NCBI RefSeq assembly: GCF_946482605.1
Contig: NZ_CAMLSE010000017.1
Span: forward strand, 124,001-188,000
Origin: an uncultured Dyadobacter sp.
Lineage (GTDB): Bacteria > Bacteroidota > Bacteroidia > Cytophagales > Spirosomataceae
DNA: 64,000 nucleotides
Direction: 5' to 3'
A program made the translations under genes and the position numbers. The notes under the pieces were generated by a model. That model was not told where the DNA came from. It saw only the letters and a program-made list of their open reading frames with translations, and searched no databases. Every line of letters starts with the position of its first letter. Position 1 is the stretch's first letter. This document shows, one piece after another, positions 16,587-24,602 of the stretch.

Positions 16587-18371
16587 ATGAAAAAAATAAA
16601 ATATAACTTCTTGTTGGCCCTGCTGGGCGTGAGCGTTTGTACTACTTCCTGCAATGAGGACCTCCTCGATAATGTGAACAAAAGCCGCCTGACGGACGAA
16701 ATGCAATGGTCGTCCGAAGGCAATGCGGACCTGTTCCTGAACGACGTCTACACATCGCTGTCCAATAAATGGAACTCTCCGGACAACCTCGACAATTTTA
16801 CGGACGACAACGATGCCGGGTTCTACTGGAAATCGTACAGCTGGCGGCAGGGGATTGTGGACCCCGCTGTCAACAACGGCACGCCCATGGATCACGCCAA
16901 TGCCAATGCCACCGATTATGCTTCCTGGGCGGCGGGTTTTCAGAAAATCCGGAAATGCAACCTGTACATCCAGAAAGTGACCGAAAACGCCGCCAACTTT
17001 TCGGAGGCCTACCGGAAAAAACGGATTGACGAAGTCCGTTTCCTGCGTGCCTACTATTACAGCGAGCTTTTCATGCACCTGGGCGGTCTGCCGATCATCA
17101 CCGAAGTGCTCGACCGCACCACAATGGGAGAGGACGAGCTTTACAGGCCAAGGAACACATTCGCGGAGACCTTTGAATTTATTACCAAAGAACTGGGGGA
17201 GATCGTAGCCAACAAACAATTGCCTGTGAAGTACAGCAACGGCGATGCCGACGCCGGCCGTGCCACATTGGGTGCCGCCCTGGCATTGAAAGGCTGGCTG
17301 GAACTGTACGCGGCTAGCCCGGCATTCAATGCGGCGACGCCTGCTGCGGGTGCGGATCCGAATAAGCTGGTCGGTTTCGGGAATTTCGATGCCAAACGCT
17401 GGGAGCGGGCCGCAGCGACCAATAAGCAGTTCATGGACACCTTTGGAGGCAACTATGCGCTATTTTCTGACCTGAATGCATTTTGGTGGGAGAAAAACGA
17501 GTACAATTCCGAAGTGATCTGGGACCGGCAGGTCGTATCGGTGATCATGGGATCGAACTATGAGCAGTACGGAGGGCCGGTCTGGATCGACGGGGTGTAT
17601 TATACCTGGGGCAATTACTGTCCGACACAGGAGTTGGTGGACCAGTTTGCAATGGCGAACGGCAAAGCCATTACAGATCCCGCATCGGGCTATGATCCGC
17701 AAAAACCCTACGTAAACCGTGAAAAGCGTTTCTACGATTTCATTGTGTACGATGGCGCTCCTTACAAGCAGGACTGGATGGCTAAAACCGACACCATTTA
17801 TACCCGCATCGATAAGGTTAGGCCTTCTAAAAATCAGATCGATTTTGGTACCGACGACGTAGGGAATACGGGTTATTATTTCAAAAAGAAGATCAACCCG
17901 TTGAAACCGCGGGGCGGTGCCGCCAGCGGGCAGAACTTTGTGTATTACCGGTATGCGGAGGTTTTGCTGAACTATGCCGAAGCGCAAAATGAAGCGGCCG
18001 GTCCCGATGCGTCGGTGTATGCAACCGTCAATGCGATCCGTAAACGGTCGGGCTTGCCCGAGCTGGCCGCCGGTTTGACGAAGGAGACCATGCGCCAGGC
18101 CATTCGCCGCGAACGTCGTGTCGAACTATGCTTTGAAACAAAGCGCTTTTACGACATTGTGCGCTGGGTGATCGCTGAGGAGGTCATGAACAAGGACTTT
18201 CACGGCATGAAAATCACCAATACCTCGCCGAATGACAACAAAGGCAAGTGGGTATACGAGGTGGTGGGGCTCAACCACCCGCATGTTTTTACCAAAAAAA
18301 TGTACATGAACCCGGTGCCGCAACCGGTTGTGGACCAGAACAAAAAGATCGTTCAGAATCCCGGCTATTAA
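16587..18371 (+). CDS. RagB/SusD family nutrient-binding lipoprotein
   Basis: 594 residues from ATG 16587 (MKKIKYNFLLALLGVSVCTTSC), which gives a lipoprotein signal peptide; an upstream in-frame ATG at 16530 lies in repeat sequence and is not used. The N-terminal TPR-like SusD core follows (ADLFLNDVYTSLSNKWN, RFLRAYYYSELFMHLGG). The C-terminal RagB part includes YYRYAEVLLNYAEAQNEA and RRERRVELCFETKRFYDIVRW, both family hallmarks. It caps the SusC barrel upstream and binds the substrate at the cell surface. Confidence 0.95.
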   Translation: MKKIKYNFLLALLGVSVCTTSCNEDLLDNVNKSRLTDEMQWSSEGNADLFLNDVYTSLSNKWNSPDNLDNFTDDNDAGFYWKSYSWRQGIVDPAVNNGTPMDHANANATDYASWAAGFQKIRKCNLYIQKVTENAANFSEAYRKKRIDEVRFLRAYYYSELFMHLGGLPIITEVLDRTTMGEDELYRPRNTFAETFEFITKELGEIVANKQLPVKYSNGDADAGRATLGAALALKGWLELYAASPAFNAATPAAGADPNKLVGFGNFDAKRWERAAATNKQFMDTFGGNYALFSDLNAFWWEKNEYNSEVIWDRQVVSVIMGSNYEQYGGPVWIDGVYYTWGNYCPTQELVDQFAMANGKAITDPASGYDPQKPYVNREKRFYDFIVYDGAPYKQDWMAKTDTIYTRIDKVRPSKNQIDFGTDDVGNTGYYFKKKINPLKPRGGAASGQNFVYYRYAEVLLNYAEAQNEAAGPDASVYATVNAIRKRSGLPELAAGLTKETMRQAIRRERRVELCFETKRFYDIVRWVIAEEVMNKDFHGMKITNTSPNDNKGKWVYEVVGLNHPHVFTKKMYMNPVPQPVVDQNKKIVQNPGY

Positions 18372-18491
18372 GCATGCAGACCTGCCCGGCGCATTTGAAT
18401 GGACGGGAGCTGGTTTTAAAACTGCCTGTCCGTTTAATAATCAATCCGGGCGTATAGCATTAGAGAAATACCGGTGGCCGCTTTGGTACAC

Positions 18492-18558
18492 TGTCTGTAA
18501 CCAGACAATGATTTCATTGTAGTTTTTGAAAAAAGAGGAGTGTCTGCTCCTCTTTTTC
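18492..18558 (+). terminator. Terminator after susD
   Basis: TGTCTG-TAAC-CAGACA (18492-18507) is followed by AAAGAGGAG / CTCCTCTTT (18532-18555, loop TGTCTG) and a T-rich tail. This is a strong intrinsic terminator closing the sigma-FecR-SusC-SusD unit, so the amidohydrolase after it probably has its own promoter. The rest of 18372-18663 holds nothing I can support. Confidence 0.8.
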
Positions 18559-18663
18559 TTTGTATTGATGTTTCAAAATGTCACCATTGGTATTAATTCC
18601 GTAGATTCCGGCCATTATTTCGTTGTTATTCACAAATTCAAGCAACCTGACTAAACTGTTTTC

Positions 18664-19974
18664 ATGATTTTAAAAATTTCCCGAACGTTCGGTAAAGCCG
18701 CTTTTTTATCCATTTTGAGTGCCACAGCCCTGATGGCGCAATCCCCCGAGAAGCATTACCTCATCAAGGCGGGGCAGATGTATGATTCGGAAAAGAACAT
18801 TTTTGTAAAGGACCAGCAGATTCTCGTGCGCGGTAAAAAGATCGTAAAAGTCGGCACCAGGCTGGAAACACCACCGAATACCGAAGTATTGGATTTCAGC
18901 CGCGCAACCGTAACGCCGGGGCTCGTGGATGCGCACACACACCTGCTCACCAATCAGGGGCTTAGTGAGACGGTTGCGGTGGATGCCGTCATGCGGTCGT
19001 CGGAGGAGCGGATCCTGCGTGCTGCAGGTTTTGCCAAAAGCTATCTCACAGCAGGCTTCACAACGATCCGGGATGTCGGCAATTCAGGGCAGTACCTGGA
19101 TGTCGAAATGCGCAGGGCTATCGAAAAAGGGTACATCAGCGGGCCGCGTATGTTTGTGTCCGGCCCGATCATCGGCTCCATGGATGGTCAGCTCACGGCA
19201 GGTATTCCGATCAGGGAGTTTGATCATATCGCCCGGTCGGAGCAGACGCTCGTGAGTGGGGCGGAAGAGGCGCGGAAAGCCGTGAGGGAGCATATTGCCC
19301 GGGGTGTCGACGTGATCAAGATCCTGGCCATCGGCGACAGGCTCACATTAGGCCTGGAAGAAATGAAGGCGATCGTGGAAACCGCACACGCGGAACGGGT
19401 GAAAGTGACCGCCCATTGCGATCGCGACTGGGCTGTACATGCCGCCATTGAAGCAGGCGTCGACGGCGTGGAGCACCTTTATGGTTTCAAGGATGCTACT
19501 TTGGAAAAAATGGCCCAAAAAGGGATCTATGCCGTCCCGACCTATGCGACACCTGAGCTTCGTGCCCAGTACATGGACCTCATGCACATAGCATACAAAA
19601 TGGAGGACCTGCGCAAGGACTTCGACCAAAGTTTTGGTAAATGGGTGGGCCAGATCCGGAAAGCCGGGGTCATGATCGTGGCCGGTTCCGACGCTTATAT
19701 GGACGGTGGTACCAGCCGGGGAGAGAATGCGAAGGAAACCATCGACGCATACAGGCAGTCGGGAATGCCGGTGGAGGATGTAATGAAAACAACTACCGCC
19801 AATGCGGCAAAAATATTGGGGATGGAAGGTGAGATCGGCGTGATTAAGGAGAATGCCTACGCGGATATCGCGGTTTTCAGCGGCGACCTGACGAAGGATT
19901 TTCGTAAGTCTTTGTTTGACGTCGAACTTGTCATGAAGGAGGGCGGAATCGAATTCCGGAAGCCTAAGCCATAA
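18664..19974 (+). CDS. Secreted amidohydrolase, imidazolonepropionase/prolidase-like
   Basis: 436 residues with a signal peptide ending at LMAQ (about residue 26). The metal-dependent amidohydrolase fold is shown by DAHTHL (near 90), the lysine of VIKILA, KVTAHCD, GVEHLYG and the catalytic Asp in AGSDAYMDGG. Members hydrolyse Xaa-Pro or Xaa-Arg dipeptides, or cyclic amides. Periplasmic location implies peptide or amide salvage. It follows a SusCD operon but is separated by a terminator, so functional linkage is only possible. Confidence 0.88.
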   Translation: MILKISRTFGKAAFLSILSATALMAQSPEKHYLIKAGQMYDSEKNIFVKDQQILVRGKKIVKVGTRLETPPNTEVLDFSRATVTPGLVDAHTHLLTNQGLSETVAVDAVMRSSEERILRAAGFAKSYLTAGFTTIRDVGNSGQYLDVEMRRAIEKGYISGPRMFVSGPIIGSMDGQLTAGIPIREFDHIARSEQTLVSGAEEARKAVREHIARGVDVIKILAIGDRLTLGLEEMKAIVETAHAERVKVTAHCDRDWAVHAAIEAGVDGVEHLYGFKDATLEKMAQKGIYAVPTYATPELRAQYMDLMHIAYKMEDLRKDFDQSFGKWVGQIRKAGVMIVAGSDAYMDGGTSRGENAKETIDAYRQSGMPVEDVMKTTTANAAKILGMEGEIGVIKENAYADIAVFSGDLTKDFRKSLFDVELVMKEGGIEFRKPKP

Positions 19975-19990
19975 AACGGCACCCGCCTGC

Positions 19991-20027
19991 AATGCCCCCG
20001 AAAAGCGACACACTTTCCGGGGGCATT
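19991..20027. terminator. Hairpin between convergent genes
   Basis: AATGCCCCCG (19991-20000) pairs with CGGGGGCATT (20018-20027), and AAAG/CTTT extends inside. It lies between the convergent amidohydrolase and rsgA genes and could end both transcripts, although the T-tracts are poor on both sides. Confidence 0.6.
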
Positions 20028-20057
20028 CTCATTAGAGCAGGCGGAGGTTCTGCGCGA

Positions 20058-21122
20058 TCAGTACTTGCGTTTTTTCCTGTATTCGACCACCTGTCTGGCC
20101 ATTTTCCCAAACTGCCTTTCAGTCCTTTTGCGCTCCATCGCATCGCTTTGGTAATGCGCTTGTTCGCGGCCGAGTTTCAGGAAACTTTCATACACGCCGC
20201 GTGGCAGGTCCCCGCTACTCACCGCAGCCACAACGGCGCAGCCCGGTTCGTGCTGGTGGCTGCAATCATCAAACCGACATTCAGAAGCGAGTGTGCCAAG
20301 CAAAGGGTGGTGCTGAATGCCGGCGTCTCCGGCTTCCAGAGTTACGCCGAACTCCCGCATACCGGGTGAGTCGATCAGCATCGCCCCGGATGGCAGCAGT
20401 ACCAGATTCCGGGAAACGGTGGTGTGCCTGCCCTTGTTATTGGCCTCGCTCACGGCACCGGCTTCCTGCAAACGATGGCCCAGTATTGCATTCAGCAGCG
20501 TACTCTTGCCCACGCCCGAAGATCCGAGCAGCGCATAAGTGAGACCCGGCAGCATGTGTTCCGCTGCCCACTGCGGAAGTCCCTTCTCCTGAACGGCGCT
20601 GAGCAGGATCACCGGGCAGTCGTAGCCCAGGCCCATTACCTCCTTCCGGTATTGCTCAGGATCGGGGACGAGGTCTTTCTTGTTCAGGACGACCACCGGC
20701 CTGATGCCGCATTGGGTTATTTGCAAAAGGTAGCGTTGCAATCGCATTGGGTTGAAATCCCTGTCGAGGCCCTGGACGATCCATGCGAAGTCGATATTGG
20801 CCGCGATCACCTGTTTTTCGGTCGTCCGGCCGGGTGTTTTTCGGCTGAGCTCGTTCTGCCGGGGAAGGATGCCTGTAATAATCCCTTCGTCTCCGTACGC
20901 CTTGAATACAACCCAGTCGCCGACTTTGGGCAGGTCCCAGTTGTCCAGGCCGTTCAGTAATGCGCCCGCGAGCAATGTGTCAACCGGGCCGGCGGCTGTG
21001 ATGAGCCTGTGTTTGAACCCCTCGATGGCCGTGACGCGCCCCGCGTCGAGGCCTTGTAACTGGTAAGAAATAAAGTGATGTTCAAAATGGGTATTCCACC
21101 CATAAGATGATAACAATGTCAT
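20058..21122 (-). CDS. rsgA: Ribosome biogenesis GTPase RsgA
   Basis: 354 residues. An OB-fold N-terminus precedes a circularly permuted GTPase: NKKD (G4) comes before the P-loop GSSGVGKSTLLN and DSPGM (G3). A zinc site follows (CRFDDCSHQHEPGC). RsgA acts in late maturation of the 30S subunit. This sequence is longer at the N-terminus than the E. coli type but matches the second, longer clade. The TATATTTG -7-like box at 21299-21306 implies a leader of about 175 bases, in which I see no known riboswitch. Confidence 0.93.
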   Translation of the reverse strand: MTLLSSYGWNTHFEHHFISYQLQGLDAGRVTAIEGFKHRLITAAGPVDTLLAGALLNGLDNWDLPKVGDWVVFKAYGDEGIITGILPRQNELSRKTPGRTTEKQVIAANIDFAWIVQGLDRDFNPMRLQRYLLQITQCGIRPVVVLNKKDLVPDPEQYRKEVMGLGYDCPVILLSAVQEKGLPQWAAEHMLPGLTYALLGSSGVGKSTLLNAILGHRLQEAGAVSEANNKGRHTTVSRNLVLLPSGAMLIDSPGMREFGVTLEAGDAGIQHHPLLGTLASECRFDDCSHQHEPGCAVVAAVSSGDLPRGVYESFLKLGREQAHYQSDAMERKRTERQFGKMARQVVEYRKKRKY

Positions 21123-21298
21123 GTTTGTAAAGTCTGGGCTATGGGCAAAACATCGCCTGTCCGCGCATAGCGTGGGGAGAAATGATCAATGCAGTGGGGA
21201 AGCGCTGGTCTTTCCGATGTAAAAAGAGAGAAGACCGGCGTTAGGCCGCAATGTCAGACGATGGGCGGTATGTAGTTTCAGACCATGACATAAGGCTG

Positions 21299-21306
21299 CA
21301 AATATA
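21299..21306 (-). promoter_or_regulatory. Possible -7 box for rsgA
   Basis: TATATTTG on the minus strand, a perfect Bacteroidota -7 element, but no TTG at the right distance upstream. It lies in the gap just before the neighbouring gene's stop codon. Confidence 0.35.
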
Positions 21307-21311
21307 GCGCT

Positions 21312-22169
21312 TTATTTTTGGTATTTTTTTCGCATTTCCTCCGTGAAGGTAATAGGTAAATTGTATTTGAATCGGGAAAACGTGCCCCTTTTGTAAAGAA
21401 CGGGCCAGTCGGGAATAAGCTTGACAACCCGCACGGCTTCGCGGTCCAATACGGGATCGAGACTTTTCAAAACCTCGACCCGATCTACAATGCCCTGGTC
21501 GTTAGCAGAAAACGTGACGAATACCCGCCCCTCCCTGCCAGCGAGCGGTGGCAGTTTGCTCCAATTAATGGTGGAGTAAACAAAATCGACAAGCAAACTG
21601 GTGTTGGTGAAAAAGACCGATGTTCGTGACTTCGAATTATCAAATTGCTCTATGCGGGTCAGCCTGCCGTTGCGAAAATCAACCTCCCATTCTTTTTCAA
21701 AAATATAAAACATGTCTAGGCCGCGGCAAATAACCCTTCCGCTTTTACCGTGCAGGTCCCGATCGGATAAATGAACAGGGAATGGCCCGCTATCCAGATT
21801 TTTGCCGAATAGCATCACAAGCTCTTCGTCGATCTGTTTTTTACTGGCTTGCCCGCTGTGGACGGCCATGAGTTTGACCTGCTCTCCGACAATTTTCCAG
21901 TAGATCCGTTCGCGGTTGTCCGTATACTGTTTTCCCAAATGACTTAACCGATACGCCTGGCCCTGGGCGTAGGACTCAAACAAATGCTCTTGCAGCGAAA
22001 TGGTATCCTTTCCGTAGATCAGGTAATCGCTGATCACGAGGCAATCGAAGCATTGCCCATAGCCCCGTAGCATACCCGACAAAATGTAGAGAATCAGGCA
22101 GATCCGCATGCAGCGGTTCCCACGATCATTGTGCTCTTCCTCCGGATCAATTTCCTTTTGATATGCCAT
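21312..22169 (-). CDS. TonB C-terminal-domain-like protein
   Basis: 285 residues. A short charged N-terminus is followed by one hydrophobic segment (about 21-37; MRICLILYILSGMLRGY), so the protein is either anchored or, if started at ATG 22109, secreted. The last 90 residues resemble the TonB C-terminal domain (GRVFVTFSANDQGIVDRVEVLKS, then PVLDREAVRVVKLIPDW). The middle (40-190) is not recognised. It lacks the Pro-rich spanning region of true energy transducers, so it is more likely one of the many TonB-C lookalikes. It is divergent from the DUF4349 gene. Confidence 0.65.
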   Translation of the reverse strand: MAYQKEIDPEEEHNDRGNRCMRICLILYILSGMLRGYGQCFDCLVISDYLIYGKDTISLQEHLFESYAQGQAYRLSHLGKQYTDNRERIYWKIVGEQVKLMAVHSGQASKKQIDEELVMLFGKNLDSGPFPVHLSDRDLHGKSGRVICRGLDMFYIFEKEWEVDFRNGRLTRIEQFDNSKSRTSVFFTNTSLLVDFVYSTINWSKLPPLAGREGRVFVTFSANDQGIVDRVEVLKSLDPVLDREAVRVVKLIPDWPVLYKRGTFSRFKYNLPITFTEEMRKKYQK

Positions 22170-22192
22170 TTTTTTGATGGAAGTTCACGGAC

Positions 22193-22223
22193 TTTGTTTT
22201 GTCATGTTGTAAATATATATTTA
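22193..22223 (+). promoter_or_regulatory. Promoter for the DUF4349 gene
   Basis: TTTG at 22193-22196, exactly 19 bases, then TATATTTA at 22216-22223: a near-perfect Bacteroidota promoter 24 bases before the ATG at 22248. Confidence 0.7.
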
Positions 22224-22247
22224 AGAAAATTAAATATAAAAATATCT

Positions 22248-23090
22248 ATGAAAAATCTCGTGTTCTGTATCATGATGGCGCTCATAGCGGGTTGCACCCA
22301 AAAACCGGCCGAGGAAAGTGTTGCCATGCAAGTGGATTTGGCTAAACCGCAGGAAGCTGCCGTGGAGGAGTCGGCACCGGCTCCCCCGAAAACGATCACT
22401 GCCACGGTTGTCCGCAAGCTCATCAAAAATGGCCGCATTGCATTTGAAACCGAGGATCCCATGGCTGTGAGAAAACAGATCATAGCTTCCGCAAAGGCCT
22501 TCAATGGATACATTTCATCGGAAAGTGAGGAAAAGCAAGGCGGTGAAACCAGCTATCAGATGGTGGTGCGCGTGCCCGCCGAACGTTTCGATCAGCTACT
22601 CACATCGGCGACGAAGGGCGTTTCCGAATTTCGCGAAAGATCCATTGAGATCGAAGATGTTACCGAGGATTTCCTGGACCATGAGGCAAGGGTCAGGTCC
22701 AAAAAAGAAATCGAATCCCGCTATCGTCAGCTGCTGAGCAAGGCATTGTCTGTGAAGGATATACTGGAAATTGAGAAGCAGATGGGCGAGATCCGAACCG
22801 AGATCGAAGCCAGCGAGGGCCGGTTGAAATACCTGACCGACCAGGTCCAATATTCTACGCTGCGCATTACTTTCTACAAATCGATTCCTTCCGGGTCGTC
22901 ATTCTCACATGAGATCAGCAATGCATTCTCAAATGGATGGCAAAGCTTGCGCGTCCTGGCAGTGATCCTCGTCACGATCTGGCCGTTTGTATTGCTGGCC
23001 GTTTTGACACTGTTTGCTGTGCGCTATTTTCGAAAAAGAGCCCGGAAGAACACAGAAGCCGTAACAGAAGCAGATCAGGCATCGCGTTAA
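22248..23090 (+). CDS. DUF4349 domain lipoprotein
   Basis: 280 residues from ATG 22248 (MKNLVFCIMMALIAGC), giving a lipobox Cys near residue 15. A DUF4349 domain follows (RKLIKNGRIAFETEDP, GYISSESEE, VRVPAERFDQLL). It includes a coiled-coil region (about 150-200; EIEKQMGEIRTEIEASEGRL) and a C-terminal membrane helix (about 225-250) with a basic tail. This is the usual plan of the family, whose role is unknown. The strong promoter supports this start. Its last four bases overlap the convergent gene. Confidence 0.85.
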   Translation: MKNLVFCIMMALIAGCTQKPAEESVAMQVDLAKPQEAAVEESAPAPPKTITATVVRKLIKNGRIAFETEDPMAVRKQIIASAKAFNGYISSESEEKQGGETSYQMVVRVPAERFDQLLTSATKGVSEFRERSIEIEDVTEDFLDHEARVRSKKEIESRYRQLLSKALSVKDILEIEKQMGEIRTEIEASEGRLKYLTDQVQYSTLRITFYKSIPSGSSFSHEISNAFSNGWQSLRVLAVILVTIWPFVLLAVLTLFAVRYFRKRARKNTEAVTEADQASR

Positions 23091-24430
23091 AAATTCCCCT
23101 CAAACGCCGCTTTCCCCTTCGCATCCTTCAACTCCACCGATTCAACCGCTCCTATGCCGGCAAACTTCACGCTTAACCCGTAAATGCGGTGTAAGGGGCG
23201 GTTGTAAGTGGTTTCAAAAACCTCTTTTCCGTTGATGAACAGGCGTGCGTGCCGGTTTTTCACCCTCAGTTCAACCGTTCCGCCGTGGGTGAGGTCTGCG
23301 CCGAGGAAATCGAGGGCGCTGGTGGAACCGTTGCGATGGACATCGGAGAATTGCATTTTAGTCCAATGCACGCAGCCCGGTTTCATGATCACGAGCTGAT
23401 GGTAGGTGTCCTCGCCCCCCACTGTGATGCGCACCTCCGAGCAGCGCACACCCGGGCGGGGAAGCGAGGTTTTGAGCCGGAGTTTCAGGTGGAAGTCGTC
23501 CCCGCTGATGGCAGTGGGGCGGCTGTTGATGAAATCCACGAAGAAAGTCCGGTTCGTATCCACACCGGCGCGGGACACCTCCCGCGCGCTGACGCCGTAG
23601 GTTCCGTGCCGGAACAGAGCGGGCACTTCGATGGGGTACACCCGCGTGGTGTCGTGCATCATGTTGGCGGTAGCCGTCCAACCATCCGTATGCAGGTACA
23701 CCGTGGCACTGTCGATCGTAGTTCCGTTGTGCCGGAGTGTTGCGAAATACCGGCCCGGCACCTCATAATAGTGGGAATAAATGCTATCCTGGCCATTCAG
23801 CTGCACTTTCCGGCCATCGCCGAAATCGATCCGGAAGCCGTCGGGCAGTTCGGCAATATCCTCGAATCCCCGCAATGCAAACACCGCCGAATGCGGGTTT
23901 TCGCCGACAGGATTTTTGCAGATCAAACGGATTTCAGGAAGTGTGGGTTCTTTTAATTTTTTCAAAAAAACGACCGCCACAACCACCAGAATGAGTCCTG
24001 ACAGGACGTAGAGCCATGTACGGTTCGCCCGCCGCCTTACCGGAACGGGGAGCTCGGGTCGGACCCGGGCTGGTGCCTGTGCAGGTACGGTCAGCGCAGG
24101 CATCAGCGTTTCCGCATTCAGTGCCAGTGTATGCTTTTCCACGAATATATCCCAATCCGGAAAGCCGATGTAAAGGGCCAGCGCGTCGCGGGTAGCTTTC
24201 TGCGGATAGTAACGGGCGTCGGTTTTTATTTTGCCAAAAATGCGTTTGAGCGTGTTTGGACTGATCTGTACGTGGGTTCTTTTATACAGGATATGGCTCA
24301 GCCTGATGAAGTCGCTGTTGGTCCATTCCGTGCTGTCGGGCTTGCCATAAGCTTCGCTCACACGCTGACAACATTCGTCGAGAGCGTCTGAAATGCGGGC
24401 CCGGCCTTGTCCATTCTGGGTTGTGTTCAT
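23087..24430 (-). CDS. Transmembrane protein with HTH-like N-terminus and PKD-like outer domain
   Basis: 447 residues. Residues 1-105 form a compact helical region (ISPNTLKRIFGK, YYPQKATRDALALYIGFPDWD) that recurs at the N-terminus of Cytophagales membrane regulators and looks DNA- or protein-binding. A single helix lies near 140-160 (TWLYVLSGLILVVVAVVFL). Outside the membrane is a PKD-like segment (FRIDFGDG, HYYEVPGRYFATL, about 205-240), then a beta-rich C-terminus of lectin/concanavalin character (VELRVKNRHARLFINGKEVF). It is divergent from a SusC gene that lacks its own sigma/FecR, so it may be a one-component membrane regulator of that locus. This role is inferred. Confidence 0.65.
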   Translation of the reverse strand: MNTTQNGQGRARISDALDECCQRVSEAYGKPDSTEWTNSDFIRLSHILYKRTHVQISPNTLKRIFGKIKTDARYYPQKATRDALALYIGFPDWDIFVEKHTLALNAETLMPALTVPAQAPARVRPELPVPVRRRANRTWLYVLSGLILVVVAVVFLKKLKEPTLPEIRLICKNPVGENPHSAVFALRGFEDIAELPDGFRIDFGDGRKVQLNGQDSIYSHYYEVPGRYFATLRHNGTTIDSATVYLHTDGWTATANMMHDTTRVYPIEVPALFRHGTYGVSAREVSRAGVDTNRTFFVDFINSRPTAISGDDFHLKLRLKTSLPRPGVRCSEVRITVGGEDTYHQLVIMKPGCVHWTKMQFSDVHRNGSTSALDFLGADLTHGGTVELRVKNRHARLFINGKEVFETTYNRPLHRIYGLSVKFAGIGAVESVELKDAKGKAAFEGNF

Positions 24431-24524
24431 ACAATAATATACTGTATGTCAATATTTTAAGTTGTCCATAATTCTGAATAGCGAACTGGTCATGTTCGCT
24501 TGCAAATCTTCGTATTGTGCAATT

Positions 24525-24580
24525 TTATATTTGCTAACTCAAATTTCAAATCTGTGCCGGACCAGTGTGCTGTCCGGCGC
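24525..24580 (+). promoter_or_regulatory. -7 box and leader hairpin before the second susC
   Basis: TATATTTG at 24525-24532 is a perfect -7 element, though a TTG lies 23 rather than 19 bases upstream. The leader then holds a hairpin, GTGCCGGAC (24554-24562) with GTCCGGCGC (24572-24580), and no T-tract on either strand. The hairpin may stabilise the susC mRNA. Confidence 0.45.
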
Positions 24581-24602
24581 AAAACCCTAAATTTTAACAA
24601 AT

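Noticed and set aside
19348..20013. Long minus-strand frame opposite the amidohydrolase
   Set aside because: It is antisense to a clearly conserved enzyme and has no recognisable motifs.
21123..21311. Long rsgA leader as a riboswitch
   Set aside because: I could not match it to any riboswitch core motif; only a possible -7 box is supported.
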